Shown piece after piece: positions 46,935-56,114 of a stretch of 64,000 bases of DNA. The notes under the pieces are model-generated. The model did no database searches. It worked only from the letters and a program-made list of their open reading frames with translations, and had not been told where the DNA came from. The stretch covers positions 213,245 through 277,244 of the forward strand of contig NZ_SMBX01000005.1 in assembly GCF_004342005.1 (NCBI RefSeq), read 5' to 3'. The stretch comes from Paracandidimonas soli (GTDB lineage: Bacteria; Pseudomonadota; Gammaproteobacteria; Burkholderiales; Burkholderiaceae_B). Within the stretch, counting starts at the first letter, position 1. Every line of letters begins with the position of its first letter. The position numbers were made by a program, and so were the translations under genes.

Positions 46935-49637
46935 ATGCCATTCCCGGAAATTTCCTTTGCCGAATTCGCCAGCCTGCCGGGCCAGGATGTGCTCGTATTG
47001 ACGGTCAACAACCGCCAGTCGCGGCGCTTGATCACCGATCTGGCGGCGGAACTGTCCGAAGAGCGTCGCGTCCGGCAGGCTCCCCGCATTCTGCCGCTGT
47101 CCGCCTGGATACGCCAGGCGGAAGAGTCGCTGACCTTCCTGTCGCAGGACGATGGCCCCGCGCACGTGCTCGATGGATTCGGCGCCCGGCAATTGTGGCG
47201 GCAGGTGATCGCGCAGCAGGAGTCGCACAGGCCCCTGCTGGATGTGGGCCAGGCCGCGGCATTGGCCATGGATGCCGACCGCCTGATGGCCGACTGGCGC
47301 CTGGACGTGCCCCAGGCCATGGCCACGGCGGAGTACGAACGCCTGCTGGTCTGGAGGCAGGCCTACCATGAACGGCTTCGCGAACTGGACGCGCAGGATG
47401 CCAACCAGATGTTCGAGCGTGTCTGCGAGGCGGTGCAAGATGGACGGCTGGATCTGTCCTGCCGGATGCTGCTGCTGTCGGGATTCGCGGAACTGTCTCC
47501 GCGCCTGCAAGCGCTGGCGGACATGGTGGAGCGGCGGGGCGTCGAAGTACGGGTGCTGGAGCACCGGCAGCCGGAGGCGCGGAGCGCGGTTCGGGTGGAA
47601 GCGCCCGACCCCGATGCGGAATGGCGGCTTGCCGCCCAATGGGCGGTGGCGCAGTTGCGAAGCAATCCCCAGGGGCGGTTTGCCATCATTGCCGCGCAAC
47701 TGGAGTCCAGCGTCCCGTTCGCGCATCGCGTGTTGCGCGAGGCCTGGAAGCTCGCCTGGCCGGATGCGCCCGCGCAATACAACATCGCTGTCGCCCGGCC
47801 CTTGTCGGAGTGGCCGCTGGTGCGCGCGGCCATGGCATGGCTGCGCGTGCAGTCCGAATTCCTGCGGCAGGGCGCATGCGGCGCGGATGCGCTGGGGCAG
47901 GCCTTGCTGGGCGGCGCTTGCGCAGGCAGCCTGGGCGAGGCGTCGGGCAGGGCGGCATTGGATGTCTGGCTGCGCAGGCGAGGCATCCTGCGCATGACGC
48001 TGGCCGAATGGCAGGAACGCTTGTCTCTTATGGCGCCGGCATTGGCCCAGGCATGGGAGCAGTCTTTCGGGCATGCGCAGTCCGAAGCGCGCGCCGACAC
48101 GTTGGACGCCTGGATGGATCGCTTCCGGCAAGGCCTCGCGTTGCTGGGTTTTCCGGGGGAGGGCGTGCAGGACAGCGCGGCGCATCAGACGCTGGAAGCC
48201 CTGGACCAGGCTATGGACGGGCTGGTCGCGCAGGCATTCGTATTTGGCCGGATACGCAGGGATGCCGCGCTGTCGGCGCTGGAGCGCCTGCTGGCGCAAA
48301 CCCTGTTCCAGCCTCAGCGCGATCCGCAGTCGCGGCTGGATGTGCTCGGCATGCTGGAGGCGGAAGGAGGTCGCTGGGACGGCGTATGGGTGCTGGGCCT
48401 GACCGACGATGTGCTGCCGGCCATGGCAAAGCCGAATCCCCTGCTGCCATTGCAGGTGCTGCGCCAGGCCAATGCGCCGCGCGCCACGCCTGCGCGCGAG
48501 CTTCAATGGGCGCAGGCCATGTATGCGGCCCTCTTGCGCTGCGCGCCGGACATGTGGTTCAGCCATGCCCGGCTCCAGGGCGAGCAGATGCTGAGGCCAA
48601 GTCCCTTTCTGCAAGGCCTGCCCGTTCAGGAAATGGACTTGGCTCGGGAAAACGGTGGCGTGTCGCCCGCGCTGGAAACTCTGCAGGACGAGTGGGGGCC
48701 GGCGCTGCTGGCGGGCCGTTCCGCGCCGGATCCGGAGCGCGACGATGCTTCCGGCCCGCATGCGGCGGTGCGCGGCGGCATTGGCGTGCTGGACACGCAG
48801 GCGCGCAATCCCTTGTGGGCCTTCGTCAAGTATCGCCTCGGAGCCAGCCAGTTGCCCGCCTACGCGCAAGCCAGCGATCCGAACATCCGGGGGAGCTTCC
48901 TGCACCGCTGCATCGAACTGGTCTGGCGCATGCTGCCCGGACAGGAGGCTTTGAAAGCGGCGGTCGAACGCAATAGCCTGGACGAACTGTTGCAGCAGGC
49001 TGTCGAGCAGGCGGCCAAAGAATATCTATCCGGCTATCCTGAAACCTTGCGCAGGCTCGAGTCCTTGCGGGCGCGGGATGTGCTCCAGGCATGGCTGGGC
49101 GCGGAGTTGCAGCGCAGGCCGTTCCATGTGCAGGACCTGGAGCGGGAGGCGAACTGGCGGCATGGCGCCCTGGAGCTGAATGTGCGCCTTGATCGCATCG
49201 ACAGGCTGGACGACGGCAGCCTGGTTGTCATCGACTACAAGACGGGGATAGGACCCATCGACCCCAAGAGCCACTGGATGCGCGAGCGGATTGTCAATTT
49301 GCAGTTGCCGTTCTATGCCGCTGTCCTTGGCGACAGCGGCGAGTCCTCGGTCGATGCGCTGGCGCTGGTGCGGCTGCATGCCAGGAAGATCGAGGTGCGC
49401 GGCCTGGCCGATGCGGATACGGGGATGGAAGGCCTGGCGCAGCTGGCCGACTGGCCCATGTACGCGCAAAGCGCCTGGGCCGATGTCATGCGGCAATGGC
49501 GCAATACCATCGAGGCGCTGGCTGACGAGTATGCGGCCGGCCATGCCGCCAACCGGATATGGAATCCGTCCGACCTGGACTATTGCGATGTACTGCCGTT
49601 TCTGCGATTGAAGGAATCCGAAGCAAATGACGCATAG
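46935..49637 (+). CDS. AddB/RecB-like PD-(D/E)XK nuclease family protein
   Basis: 900 residues. It opens LVLTVNNRQSRRLI, resembling a degenerate helicase fold without a Walker A motif. An AddB-like middle follows (GLTDDVLPAMAKPNPLLPLQ near residue 492). A C-terminal PD-(D/E)XK nuclease domain carries LDRIDRLDDGSLVVIDYKTG near residue 755, preceded by RGSFLHRCIELVW. The layout matches the 'probable DNA repair protein' that pairs with a UvrD-like helicase in Burkholderiales. It overlaps the helicase gene by 11 nt, so they are co-translated. The inferred role is double-strand-break end processing in place of RecBCD. Confidence 0.88.
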   Translation: MPFPEISFAEFASLPGQDVLVLTVNNRQSRRLITDLAAELSEERRVRQAPRILPLSAWIRQAEESLTFLSQDDGPAHVLDGFGARQLWRQVIAQQESHRPLLDVGQAAALAMDADRLMADWRLDVPQAMATAEYERLLVWRQAYHERLRELDAQDANQMFERVCEAVQDGRLDLSCRMLLLSGFAELSPRLQALADMVERRGVEVRVLEHRQPEARSAVRVEAPDPDAEWRLAAQWAVAQLRSNPQGRFAIIAAQLESSVPFAHRVLREAWKLAWPDAPAQYNIAVARPLSEWPLVRAAMAWLRVQSEFLRQGACGADALGQALLGGACAGSLGEASGRAALDVWLRRRGILRMTLAEWQERLSLMAPALAQAWEQSFGHAQSEARADTLDAWMDRFRQGLALLGFPGEGVQDSAAHQTLEALDQAMDGLVAQAFVFGRIRRDAALSALERLLAQTLFQPQRDPQSRLDVLGMLEAEGGRWDGVWVLGLTDDVLPAMAKPNPLLPLQVLRQANAPRATPARELQWAQAMYAALLRCAPDMWFSHARLQGEQMLRPSPFLQGLPVQEMDLARENGGVSPALETLQDEWGPALLAGRSAPDPERDDASGPHAAVRGGIGVLDTQARNPLWAFVKYRLGASQLPAYAQASDPNIRGSFLHRCIELVWRMLPGQEALKAAVERNSLDELLQQAVEQAAKEYLSGYPETLRRLESLRARDVLQAWLGAELQRRPFHVQDLEREANWRHGALELNVRLDRIDRLDDGSLVVIDYKTGIGPIDPKSHWMRERIVNLQLPFYAAVLGDSGESSVDALALVRLHARKIEVRGLADADTGMEGLAQLADWPMYAQSAWADVMRQWRNTIEALADEYAAGHAANRIWNPSDLDYCDVLPFLRLKESEANDA

Positions 49638-52600
49638 GCAACCAAGCGACAGCCATGTGCGCGCGCAGGCGCTGGACCCGGCGCAATCCTTCCTGATCCA
49701 GGCGCCTGCGGGCTCCGGGAAAACGGAACTGCTGACGGACCGCATTCTGGCCCTGCTGGCGACCGTCGGGCAGCCCGAGGAAATCGTCGCCATTACTTTT
49801 ACGCGCAAGGCGGCATCGGAGATGCATGCGCGCGTCATGAGCAAGCTGCAGGCGGGCATGGGCCCTGCGCCGCAGGAGGCGCACCGCATGCGCAGCTGGG
49901 AGCTCGCCCGCGCCGCGCTGGCGCGGGACGAGCAGCAGGGATGGCAGTTGCTGCAGCATCCCGTGCGCCTGAGCATCCGCACCATCGATGCCTATTGCGC
50001 GCACTTGGTGCGCTCCATGCCGTGGCTCAGCGCGCTGGGCGGCATGCCCTCGGTCACCGACGATGCCCGCGGCCACTACGAAGCGGCGGCGCGCGCCACG
50101 CTGGAACTGATCGACGAATTCCCCGAAGTGGCCGAACTGGTGGCGCATCTGGACGTGGACATGCGTATCGCGGAGTCGCTCATCGCCGATATGCTGGGCA
50201 GCCGCGATCAATGGATGCCGCTGCTGGGCGCGGGCGAGGACATCGACTACCTGGAGCATATCCTGCAGGATGCGGTCGAAGCCGACCTGCGCAGCCTGGC
50301 TGCTCTCATGCCGAGGGGATGGGCGGTCTCGCTGGCGGGACCCGTGTCCACGGCGGCCGCAGTCCTGTCCGCGCAGCAGGCATCGCATGCGCTGGAGCCA
50401 TTGCTGGGCTGGGACGGAGCGCCGTTCGCGGCAGCCATCGAGGATCTGCCGCGCTGGCAGGCGCTTGCCCATGTATTGCTGACGAGCCAGAACGACCTGC
50501 GCAAGCAGGTGACGAAAACCCTGGGCTTCGAGGCGAAATCCGCGCACAAGGAAGCCTTTACGGAGTGGCTGCAATCGGCCGATCCGCAGGCCGGCTGGGT
50601 GGTTGCTCTGGCCCGCGCAAGGCAGGCGCCCCAGGGATATGACGCCGTGCAACGGGCCACGCTGCGGGCGCTGCTCAAGGTGCTGAAACTGGCTGCGGCA
50701 CAACTGAAGCTGTGTTTCGGCGAGGCGGGAGAGGTAGATTTCATCGAGATCGCGCAAAGCGCGACACAGGCCCTGGGCTCGGCGGACGATCCGGGCGACC
50801 TGCTGCTGAAACTGGATGCGCGACTGCGCCATATCCTGGTCGACGAATTCCAGGACACGAGCCAGTCCCAGATCGAACTACTGCGCTTGCTGACTTCCGG
50901 CTGGATGCCGGGAGACGGCAGGACGCTTTTCCTGGTGGGCGATCCCATGCAGTCCATCTATCGCTTCCGCAAGGCGGAGGTGGGCTGGTTCCTGCGCGTG
51001 CAGTCGCAGGGGTTGGGCGAACTTCCGTTGACGGCGCTGCAACTGACTACCAACTTCCGCTCCCAGGCCAATGTGGTCGACTGGGTCAACCGTGTGTTCC
51101 AGCACATCTTCCCGGCAGCGTCCGATCCGGTGCTGGGTGCCATCACTTACACGCCCTCGGAGGCATTCCAGCCGGGCGAGGACGGCCTGGGCGTGGCCCT
51201 GCATCCCGTCTGGACGATGTCGGGCGACGAGGCGGATCCCGACGCGGCGGCGGACGAGACCGAGCGCATCATGCTGAAGCTTGCGCGGGAAGCGCTGGAG
51301 CAGAACCGGGAACATGCGCATCCCGTGGCCATCCTGGTCCGGGCGCGTCCCCACCTGGAAGGTATCGTCCGCAGGCTGTCCGAAGAAAACATCCCCTGCC
51401 GAGCCGTCGAACTCGAGCCGCTGCGCCAGCGCCAGCTCATTTCGGACCTGGTGCAGCTGGCGCGCGCGCTGTCGCATCCCGGAGACCGCCTGGCATGGCT
51501 GTCCGTCCTGCGCTCTCCATTGTGCGGCCTGCGCCTGGAAAGCCTGCATGCGATTGCGGGCGGTGATCTGCAAGCGGCGGTGCCGGTCCTGCTGTCGGCA
51601 TGGCTGCGGCGCGATGCGCAAGGCAATGGCGGGATGGACGAAGACGAGGCGCAGCGCGCAAGGCATGCCTGCCGGGTGCTGCTGGATCGCACCAATGCCT
51701 CCGGCGCCGTCCCGTTCCCTGCCTGGCTGCAGGATTGCTGGGTGAGGCTGGGAGGACGCGAAGCCTATCCTTCTCCCGGCGATGCGGCCGATACCGAGCA
51801 GGTCTTTCGCCTGCTCGAAACCCTGGCTCCGTACGGCAACCTGGATCTGGCCGCGTTCGAACAGCAATTGGAGCGGCTGTTCGCCGCGCCTGGCAACGCA
51901 GAGCGCGCCGTGGAAGTCATGACGATCCACAAATCCAAGGGGCTGGAGTTCGAGACAGTGATTCTGGCTGGCCTGCATCGCAGGCCGCGCGCGGACACGC
52001 AGCCCCTGATCCGCTTCGAGCAAAGCGACGGCGACATCATGCTGGGCCCGATCACGCCGCGCGCATCCGAAACGCCCGATCCCGTATCGGCCTATCTGGC
52101 GCAGCGCGAAAAGCAGCGCAGCGCCTATGAGACGGACCGCTTGCTGTATGTGGGAGCGACGCGTGCGCGGCGGCAACTGCATCTGGTGGGTGAAGTCGCG
52201 CTGACCGCGTCGGGCGGTATCCGGCCGCCGGCCGCCGGCAGCCTGCTGGGGCGCCTTTGGGATCACCTGCCGGAAATCCCGCACCCCCCCTCGCCGGAGA
52301 CTCTGCCGCCGCAGGAAGAGAGCCGGCAGGCGCAGCGGCCTGCCGCTGCGCCGCTGGCACGCCTGCCGCTGTCCCTGTTGCCGGTGGCGGAAGAGATCCC
52401 GCTGCCTGCTGCTTATGGCGTTCCATGGCAATGGCAGGACGGCTCCGGCCTGGAGCGCCTGGCCGGCACGGTGGCGCACGGATGGCTGGAACGGATCGGC
52501 CGGGACGGCGTATCGCAGTGGCCGCCCGAACGGCTCCAGGAAAGCGGCGGGCTGCTGCGCACCCAGCTGGCGCGCACAGGGCTGGTGGCAGATGCGCTGG

Positions 52601-52959
52601 AGCAGGGCGTGGAACTGGTCATGTCATCGCTGCTGGCGACCGTGCGCAGCGAACGGGGACGGTGGCTGCTGGGGCTGGCGAACGCCCACCGGGAGTGGTC
52701 GCTGCTGGATATATCGGGCCGCGTATCGGTCATCGACCTTGCCATTGCGGACGAATCCGGCTGGCTGGTGGTGGACTACAAGACGGGAGCGCCGGCGGAA
52801 GGCGAAAGCGAGGCCCGGTTCGCCCAGCGCATGAGGGAGCGGTACGCCGGCCAGCTGGAACGCTATTGCGAACAGGTGACGGCACTGGACGGCCGGCCGG
52901 CGAGGGGCGCACTGTATTTCCCCAGGGTGGATCTCTGGCTGGACCAGAACAGCGGCTGA
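49627..52959 (+). CDS. UvrD/RecB-family helicase-nuclease (AddA-like)
   Basis: 1110 residues. Superfamily 1 helicase motifs: Walker A APAGSGKTELLTDRI near residue 22, motif Ia ITFTRKAASEMHARV, motif II LVDEFQDTSQSQIE near residue 403, motif III LFLVGDPMQSIYRFRKAEV, and motif V VMTIHKSKGLEFETVIL near residue 764. The C-terminal nuclease motif is DESGWLVVDYKTGAP near residue 1040, followed by Q-x-E-R-Y (YAGQLERYCEQV). With the preceding gene it should form a helicase-nuclease that resects DNA ends for RecA. It is followed by an 80-nt gap and a GNAT gene. Confidence 0.9.
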   Translation: MTHRQPSDSHVRAQALDPAQSFLIQAPAGSGKTELLTDRILALLATVGQPEEIVAITFTRKAASEMHARVMSKLQAGMGPAPQEAHRMRSWELARAALARDEQQGWQLLQHPVRLSIRTIDAYCAHLVRSMPWLSALGGMPSVTDDARGHYEAAARATLELIDEFPEVAELVAHLDVDMRIAESLIADMLGSRDQWMPLLGAGEDIDYLEHILQDAVEADLRSLAALMPRGWAVSLAGPVSTAAAVLSAQQASHALEPLLGWDGAPFAAAIEDLPRWQALAHVLLTSQNDLRKQVTKTLGFEAKSAHKEAFTEWLQSADPQAGWVVALARARQAPQGYDAVQRATLRALLKVLKLAAAQLKLCFGEAGEVDFIEIAQSATQALGSADDPGDLLLKLDARLRHILVDEFQDTSQSQIELLRLLTSGWMPGDGRTLFLVGDPMQSIYRFRKAEVGWFLRVQSQGLGELPLTALQLTTNFRSQANVVDWVNRVFQHIFPAASDPVLGAITYTPSEAFQPGEDGLGVALHPVWTMSGDEADPDAAADETERIMLKLAREALEQNREHAHPVAILVRARPHLEGIVRRLSEENIPCRAVELEPLRQRQLISDLVQLARALSHPGDRLAWLSVLRSPLCGLRLESLHAIAGGDLQAAVPVLLSAWLRRDAQGNGGMDEDEAQRARHACRVLLDRTNASGAVPFPAWLQDCWVRLGGREAYPSPGDAADTEQVFRLLETLAPYGNLDLAAFEQQLERLFAAPGNAERAVEVMTIHKSKGLEFETVILAGLHRRPRADTQPLIRFEQSDGDIMLGPITPRASETPDPVSAYLAQREKQRSAYETDRLLYVGATRARRQLHLVGEVALTASGGIRPPAAGSLLGRLWDHLPEIPHPPSPETLPPQEESRQAQRPAAAPLARLPLSLLPVAEEIPLPAAYGVPWQWQDGSGLERLAGTVAHGWLERIGRDGVSQWPPERLQESGGLLRTQLARTGLVADALEQGVELVMSSLLATVRSERGRWLLGLANAHREWSLLDISGRVSVIDLAIADESGWLVVDYKTGAPAEGESEARFAQRMRERYAGQLERYCEQVTALDGRPARGALYFPRVDLWLDQNSG

Positions 52960-53039
52960 CGGCGGCAATCTCGTATTGACGCCGCTTTTGCCATGTCGGA
53001 AAATTTTCCCCCTTGCTTCTCAATCTCCAGGAACCCCCC

Positions 53040-53588
53040 ATGATGCCTGTCGTACTCGGCGGTGATGTGCGTCTGATCGATTGCAGCGAAGAAGACCATG
53101 CCGCCGCCATCCTGGATATCCTGAACGACGCCATTCTCCATTCGACCGCGCTATACGATTATGTGCCCCGCTCGCCGCAGTCGATGGAGAGCTGGTTCGC
53201 GACAAAGCGGGCGAACGGATTTCCCGTCGTCGGCGCGGTCGACGACTCGGGCAGGCTGCTGGGATTCGCCAGCTGGGGGGCGTTTCGCGCATTCCCCGCC
53301 TATAAATACACGGTAGAGCACAGCGTATACGTGCACCAGGAACAGCGCGGCCGAGGCTTGGGCAGGCTCCTGATGCAGGATCTGATCCGCCGTGCGCACG
53401 AAGCGCAACTGCATGCGCTGGTGGGCTGCATCGACGCCAGCAATACCGGCAGCATCAAGCTGCATGCCAGCCTGGGGTTCACCCATTCGGGCACGTTCCC
53501 TCAGGTGGGCTTCAAGTTCGGGCGCTGGCTGGACGTGGCTTTCTATCAGCTCAACCTGGAAACGCCGCTGCAGCCCCAGGATGGCTGA
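53040..53588 (+). CDS. GNAT-family N-acetyltransferase (phosphinothricin-acetyltransferase-like)
   Basis: 182 residues. The fold signature is ASWGAFRAFPAYKYTVEHSVYV near residue 80, followed by the acetyl-CoA loop QEQRGRGLGRLLMQDLI near residue 101 and NTGSIKLHASLGFTHSG near residue 138. This pattern is typical of the PAT/YncA subgroup that acetylates small amines or amino acids; the substrate is not known. AGGA lies upstream of the ATG-ATG start at 53040. It lies 80 nt after the helicase gene and converges on the nos cluster. Confidence 0.88.
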   Translation: MMPVVLGGDVRLIDCSEEDHAAAILDILNDAILHSTALYDYVPRSPQSMESWFATKRANGFPVVGAVDDSGRLLGFASWGAFRAFPAYKYTVEHSVYVHQEQRGRGLGRLLMQDLIRRAHEAQLHALVGCIDASNTGSIKLHASLGFTHSGTFPQVGFKFGRWLDVAFYQLNLETPLQPQDG

Positions 53589-53675
53589 GCGGGAGATCCG
53601 CCGCCAGCCTCCCAGTCACGGTGCCGGCGCCGGGCGGTATGCCGGCCAGATGTCTGGCGGAGCGACCAGGAAACG

Positions 53676-54683
53676 TCAGGCAATGGCCGTCAGACTGGAT
53701 TCGCCGGCGCGTAATATCCATGCCTGAAGGTTCAACCTGGCCGCCAGGCGGCGAATATCGGCCTCATCCAGCAGGGAGCAGGCGGTCGACAGGGCGTCGG
53801 CTGTCGTGGCGTCGCTTGCCGAGATGGATACGCTGCGATAGCGCGGCTGCGCCTTGCCGGTGCGGGGGTCGAACAGGTGCGTCATGGAGCCTGCCTCATC
53901 CAGCGGAGTGCCGGCGCCGGACGATGTGCTGACCGCCCGGTTGCGTATGTCGATGATACGCAGCGGCGTGCGGTCGCTGCCTTCGCCCGCGAGACCGACA
54001 CGCCAGTCGCGATCGTCGGGATTCAGGGCCAGGCCGCGTATTTCGCCCATGTCTACCAGGGCGTGCTCGAGTCCGGCGTCGCGCAGCAGTTCCGTCACGC
54101 GATCGGTGATGTAGCCTTGCGCGATGCCGTTCAGGGTCAGGGCCATGCCGGGGCGGGTCAGATGCACGGAACGCCCGTCCAGCGCAATGGCGCGGTAATC
54201 CACTTGCCGCAATGCCTGCCGCAGGGCTGCCGGATCGGGAGCGGCAAGGCCGGCTGAGGCAGTCTTGGCGTACAGCGTCCATAAGGGCTGGACCGTCGGG
54301 TCGAATGCCCCCTTGGTCATATCGCCGAAGCCGCGCGCAGCATGCAGCAGGCGTATCAGATCGGTAGGCGCGTCATCCAGGTAGCCTTCGGTATTCAGCC
54401 GCACCAGCGCGCTGCCGCTGTCGTAAAGACTGAAGACCTGTTCCAGCCGGCGTACTTCGGTGATGGCGCGCTGGATCAGTTGCCGGGCGAAGCTTCGGTC
54501 GGGATGATGTATGTGCAGTTCGGCGTCGGCGCCAAGCGCGATACCGTGCCAGGAGGTCAAGGTTTCCGCATGCGGAGTTACTGTCGCCGCTGCCTGGCGC
54601 ATCAGCCACGGGGTGGCGCCCCAGGTTGCGGTTGAGGCCAAGATGCCGATGAAGCGGCGGCGATTGTGTTTGATGGTATTCAT
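53676..54683 (-). CDS. nosX: FAD:protein FMN transferase, ApbE/NosX type
   Basis: 335 residues. A twin-arginine signal (NRRRFIGILAS) places it in the periplasm. ApbE domain features: EQVFSLYDSGSALVRLN near residue 78, FDPTVQPLW near residue 125, NGIAQGYITDRV near residue 185, DMGEIRG near residue 211, and the late ISASDATTADALSTA. ApbE attaches FMN covalently to a Thr of target flavoproteins. In nos clusters the NosX homologue flavinylates NosR, which has a suitable site here. The start overlaps the nosL stop as ATGA, and it is the last gene of the operon. Confidence 0.9.
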   Translation of the reverse strand: MNTIKHNRRRFIGILASTATWGATPWLMRQAAATVTPHAETLTSWHGIALGADAELHIHHPDRSFARQLIQRAITEVRRLEQVFSLYDSGSALVRLNTEGYLDDAPTDLIRLLHAARGFGDMTKGAFDPTVQPLWTLYAKTASAGLAAPDPAALRQALRQVDYRAIALDGRSVHLTRPGMALTLNGIAQGYITDRVTELLRDAGLEHALVDMGEIRGLALNPDDRDWRVGLAGEGSDRTPLRIIDIRNRAVSTSSGAGTPLDEAGSMTHLFDPRTGKAQPRYRSVSISASDATTADALSTACSLLDEADIRRLAARLNLQAWILRAGESSLTAIA

Positions 54684-55285
54684 TCAGGGGCTCCGGCGGG
54701 CAGCGCGTCTGCCCGTTCAAATTCAGAAGGCGGCGCACCGGCCGTGGTCGGCTGGTCGGAAGCCGGCAGTTCAGGCAGGCCGAAGATATAGTTGTCCGGC
54801 ATGTCATCAAAACGGACGATTTTTCCGCCCTCGCGCTCCTGGAAAGCCTGGGCGGCTTCCTGCGTGCTGAACGGCAGCGCGTCCAGTGTTCCCATGCCGC
54901 CCGCATAGCGACTATGGATGACGTACCAGGCATCGCGGATGCTCATCCACGAATCATCGGGCAACGTACCGTCCGGCTGCATGCGAGCCATGTCCTGTAC
55001 GTAGGCGGCAACGATGGTCTTTGGCTCTTCGGGAAGCTGGATGTAGGCGAACACTTCGCGTATCGTGGTGAACCATACGGGTGTTTCGCGATCGCGCAGC
55101 AATATCTGTCCTTTGGGGCCTTTGTGTTCGAAGAGATACATGCCGCAATAGTGGCCGACCGCATCTTGCGGGATGACAGCTTGCGGCGGCGGGGCGGGCT
55201 GTTCGCCGCCGCCGTCGCCACAGCCGGCCAGGAGAGTTCCCATGGCGAGCAGGACGCCGGCCAGCCGGATGCGGATGGTCATCAT
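54680..55285 (-). CDS. nosL: Nitrous oxide reductase accessory lipoprotein NosL
   Basis: 201 residues. Lipobox LLAGC near residue 21. Copper-site motif CGMYLFEHKGPKGQIL near residue 48, with the NosL Cys-x-Met pattern, followed by FTTIREVFAYI and the AGGMGTLDALPFSTQEAAQAF segment near residue 130. NosL binds Cu(I) and delivers it to NosZ for the CuZ centre. The long C-terminal tail (GLPELPASDQPTTAGAP...) is not conserved. The double ATG at 55285 has AGGG upstream and overlaps the nosY stop. Confidence 0.92.
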   Translation of the reverse strand: MMTIRIRLAGVLLAMGTLLAGCGDGGGEQPAPPPQAVIPQDAVGHYCGMYLFEHKGPKGQILLRDRETPVWFTTIREVFAYIQLPEEPKTIVAAYVQDMARMQPDGTLPDDSWMSIRDAWYVIHSRYAGGMGTLDALPFSTQEAAQAFQEREGGKIVRFDDMPDNYIFGLPELPASDQPTTAGAPPSEFERADALPAGAPE

Positions 55286-56112
55286 AAGGCCCTCCGGTGA
55301 AAGGCGAGAGCGGCCAGGGCGAATGGAACGATGATCCATAGGGACTGCACGCCGAACAGCACCGGCATGGGGATGCGGGCCTGTTCGCTCAACCCCGCCA
55401 TGCCCGCGAACATCGCTACGTTTTCGTAACCGGTCAGGTTGAGCAGGCGGTATACGTCGGTCGGATTGAACATCAGGATCAGATTGAGCAGGGGAGCGGT
55501 GATCAGCTTGCCTTGGTCCGCCACCAGTGCGCCAAGCAGGACCATGTCGTAGATGACGACCAGGAACAGCCATACGCCGATGGCGATGCCCGCGGCGGTT
55601 GCGCGTTCGCGCACGATTGCGCTGATGAGATAGCCGATCGACAGGAAGCAGGCGCCGAGCAGGATGCTGGCCAGGATAAGGAACAGGAAGGGCATCCAGG
55701 TACTGAAGTCGACGCCGCCATGCGCCATCTGCAGGGCAAGGCCGGCCAGGCCGTAGCCGAAGAAGGTAGCGATGGCCAGGATGGCCAGATGGCCGAAGAA
55801 TTTCCCCACGACCACCTGCCAGCGTGCGACGGGATGGCTGAGCAGCAATGCCATGGTTCCCCGCTCGATCTCTCCGACGATGGCATCGTAGGACAGCAGC
55901 ATGGCGATCAGCGGCACCAGGAAAATGGAGAGGCTCGACAGGCTGACGACGGTGACGGTCAGGGGGTCGACCTTGACGGTGCCTGTGGGGGCGCTGCCCA
56001 GGAACCCCAGCGACAGGGCCAGCGCGGCCAGCAGCAGGGTGACTGCAAGCACCCAGCGGTTGCGCAGGCCGTCGCGTATTTCCTTTTCGATGATGATGAG
56101 GGTGGGATTCAT
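55282..56112 (-). CDS. nosY: NosY, membrane subunit of the Cu-site maturation ABC transporter
   Basis: 276 residues, about six membrane helices. Opens IIIEKEIRDGLRNRWVL, typical of ABC-2 permeases of this type, followed by YDAIVGEIERGTMALLLSHPVARWQ near residue 80. With NosF and NosD it forms a complex that supplies sulfur species for the CuZ centre of NosZ. Coupled to nosL by ATGA overlap and 2 nt from nosF. Confidence 0.93.
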   Translation of the reverse strand: MNPTLIIIEKEIRDGLRNRWVLAVTLLLAALALSLGFLGSAPTGTVKVDPLTVTVVSLSSLSIFLVPLIAMLLSYDAIVGEIERGTMALLLSHPVARWQVVVGKFFGHLAILAIATFFGYGLAGLALQMAHGGVDFSTWMPFLFLILASILLGACFLSIGYLISAIVRERATAAGIAIGVWLFLVVIYDMVLLGALVADQGKLITAPLLNLILMFNPTDVYRLLNLTGYENVAMFAGMAGLSEQARIPMPVLFGVQSLWIIVPFALAALAFHRRAL

Positions 56113-56114
56113 GT

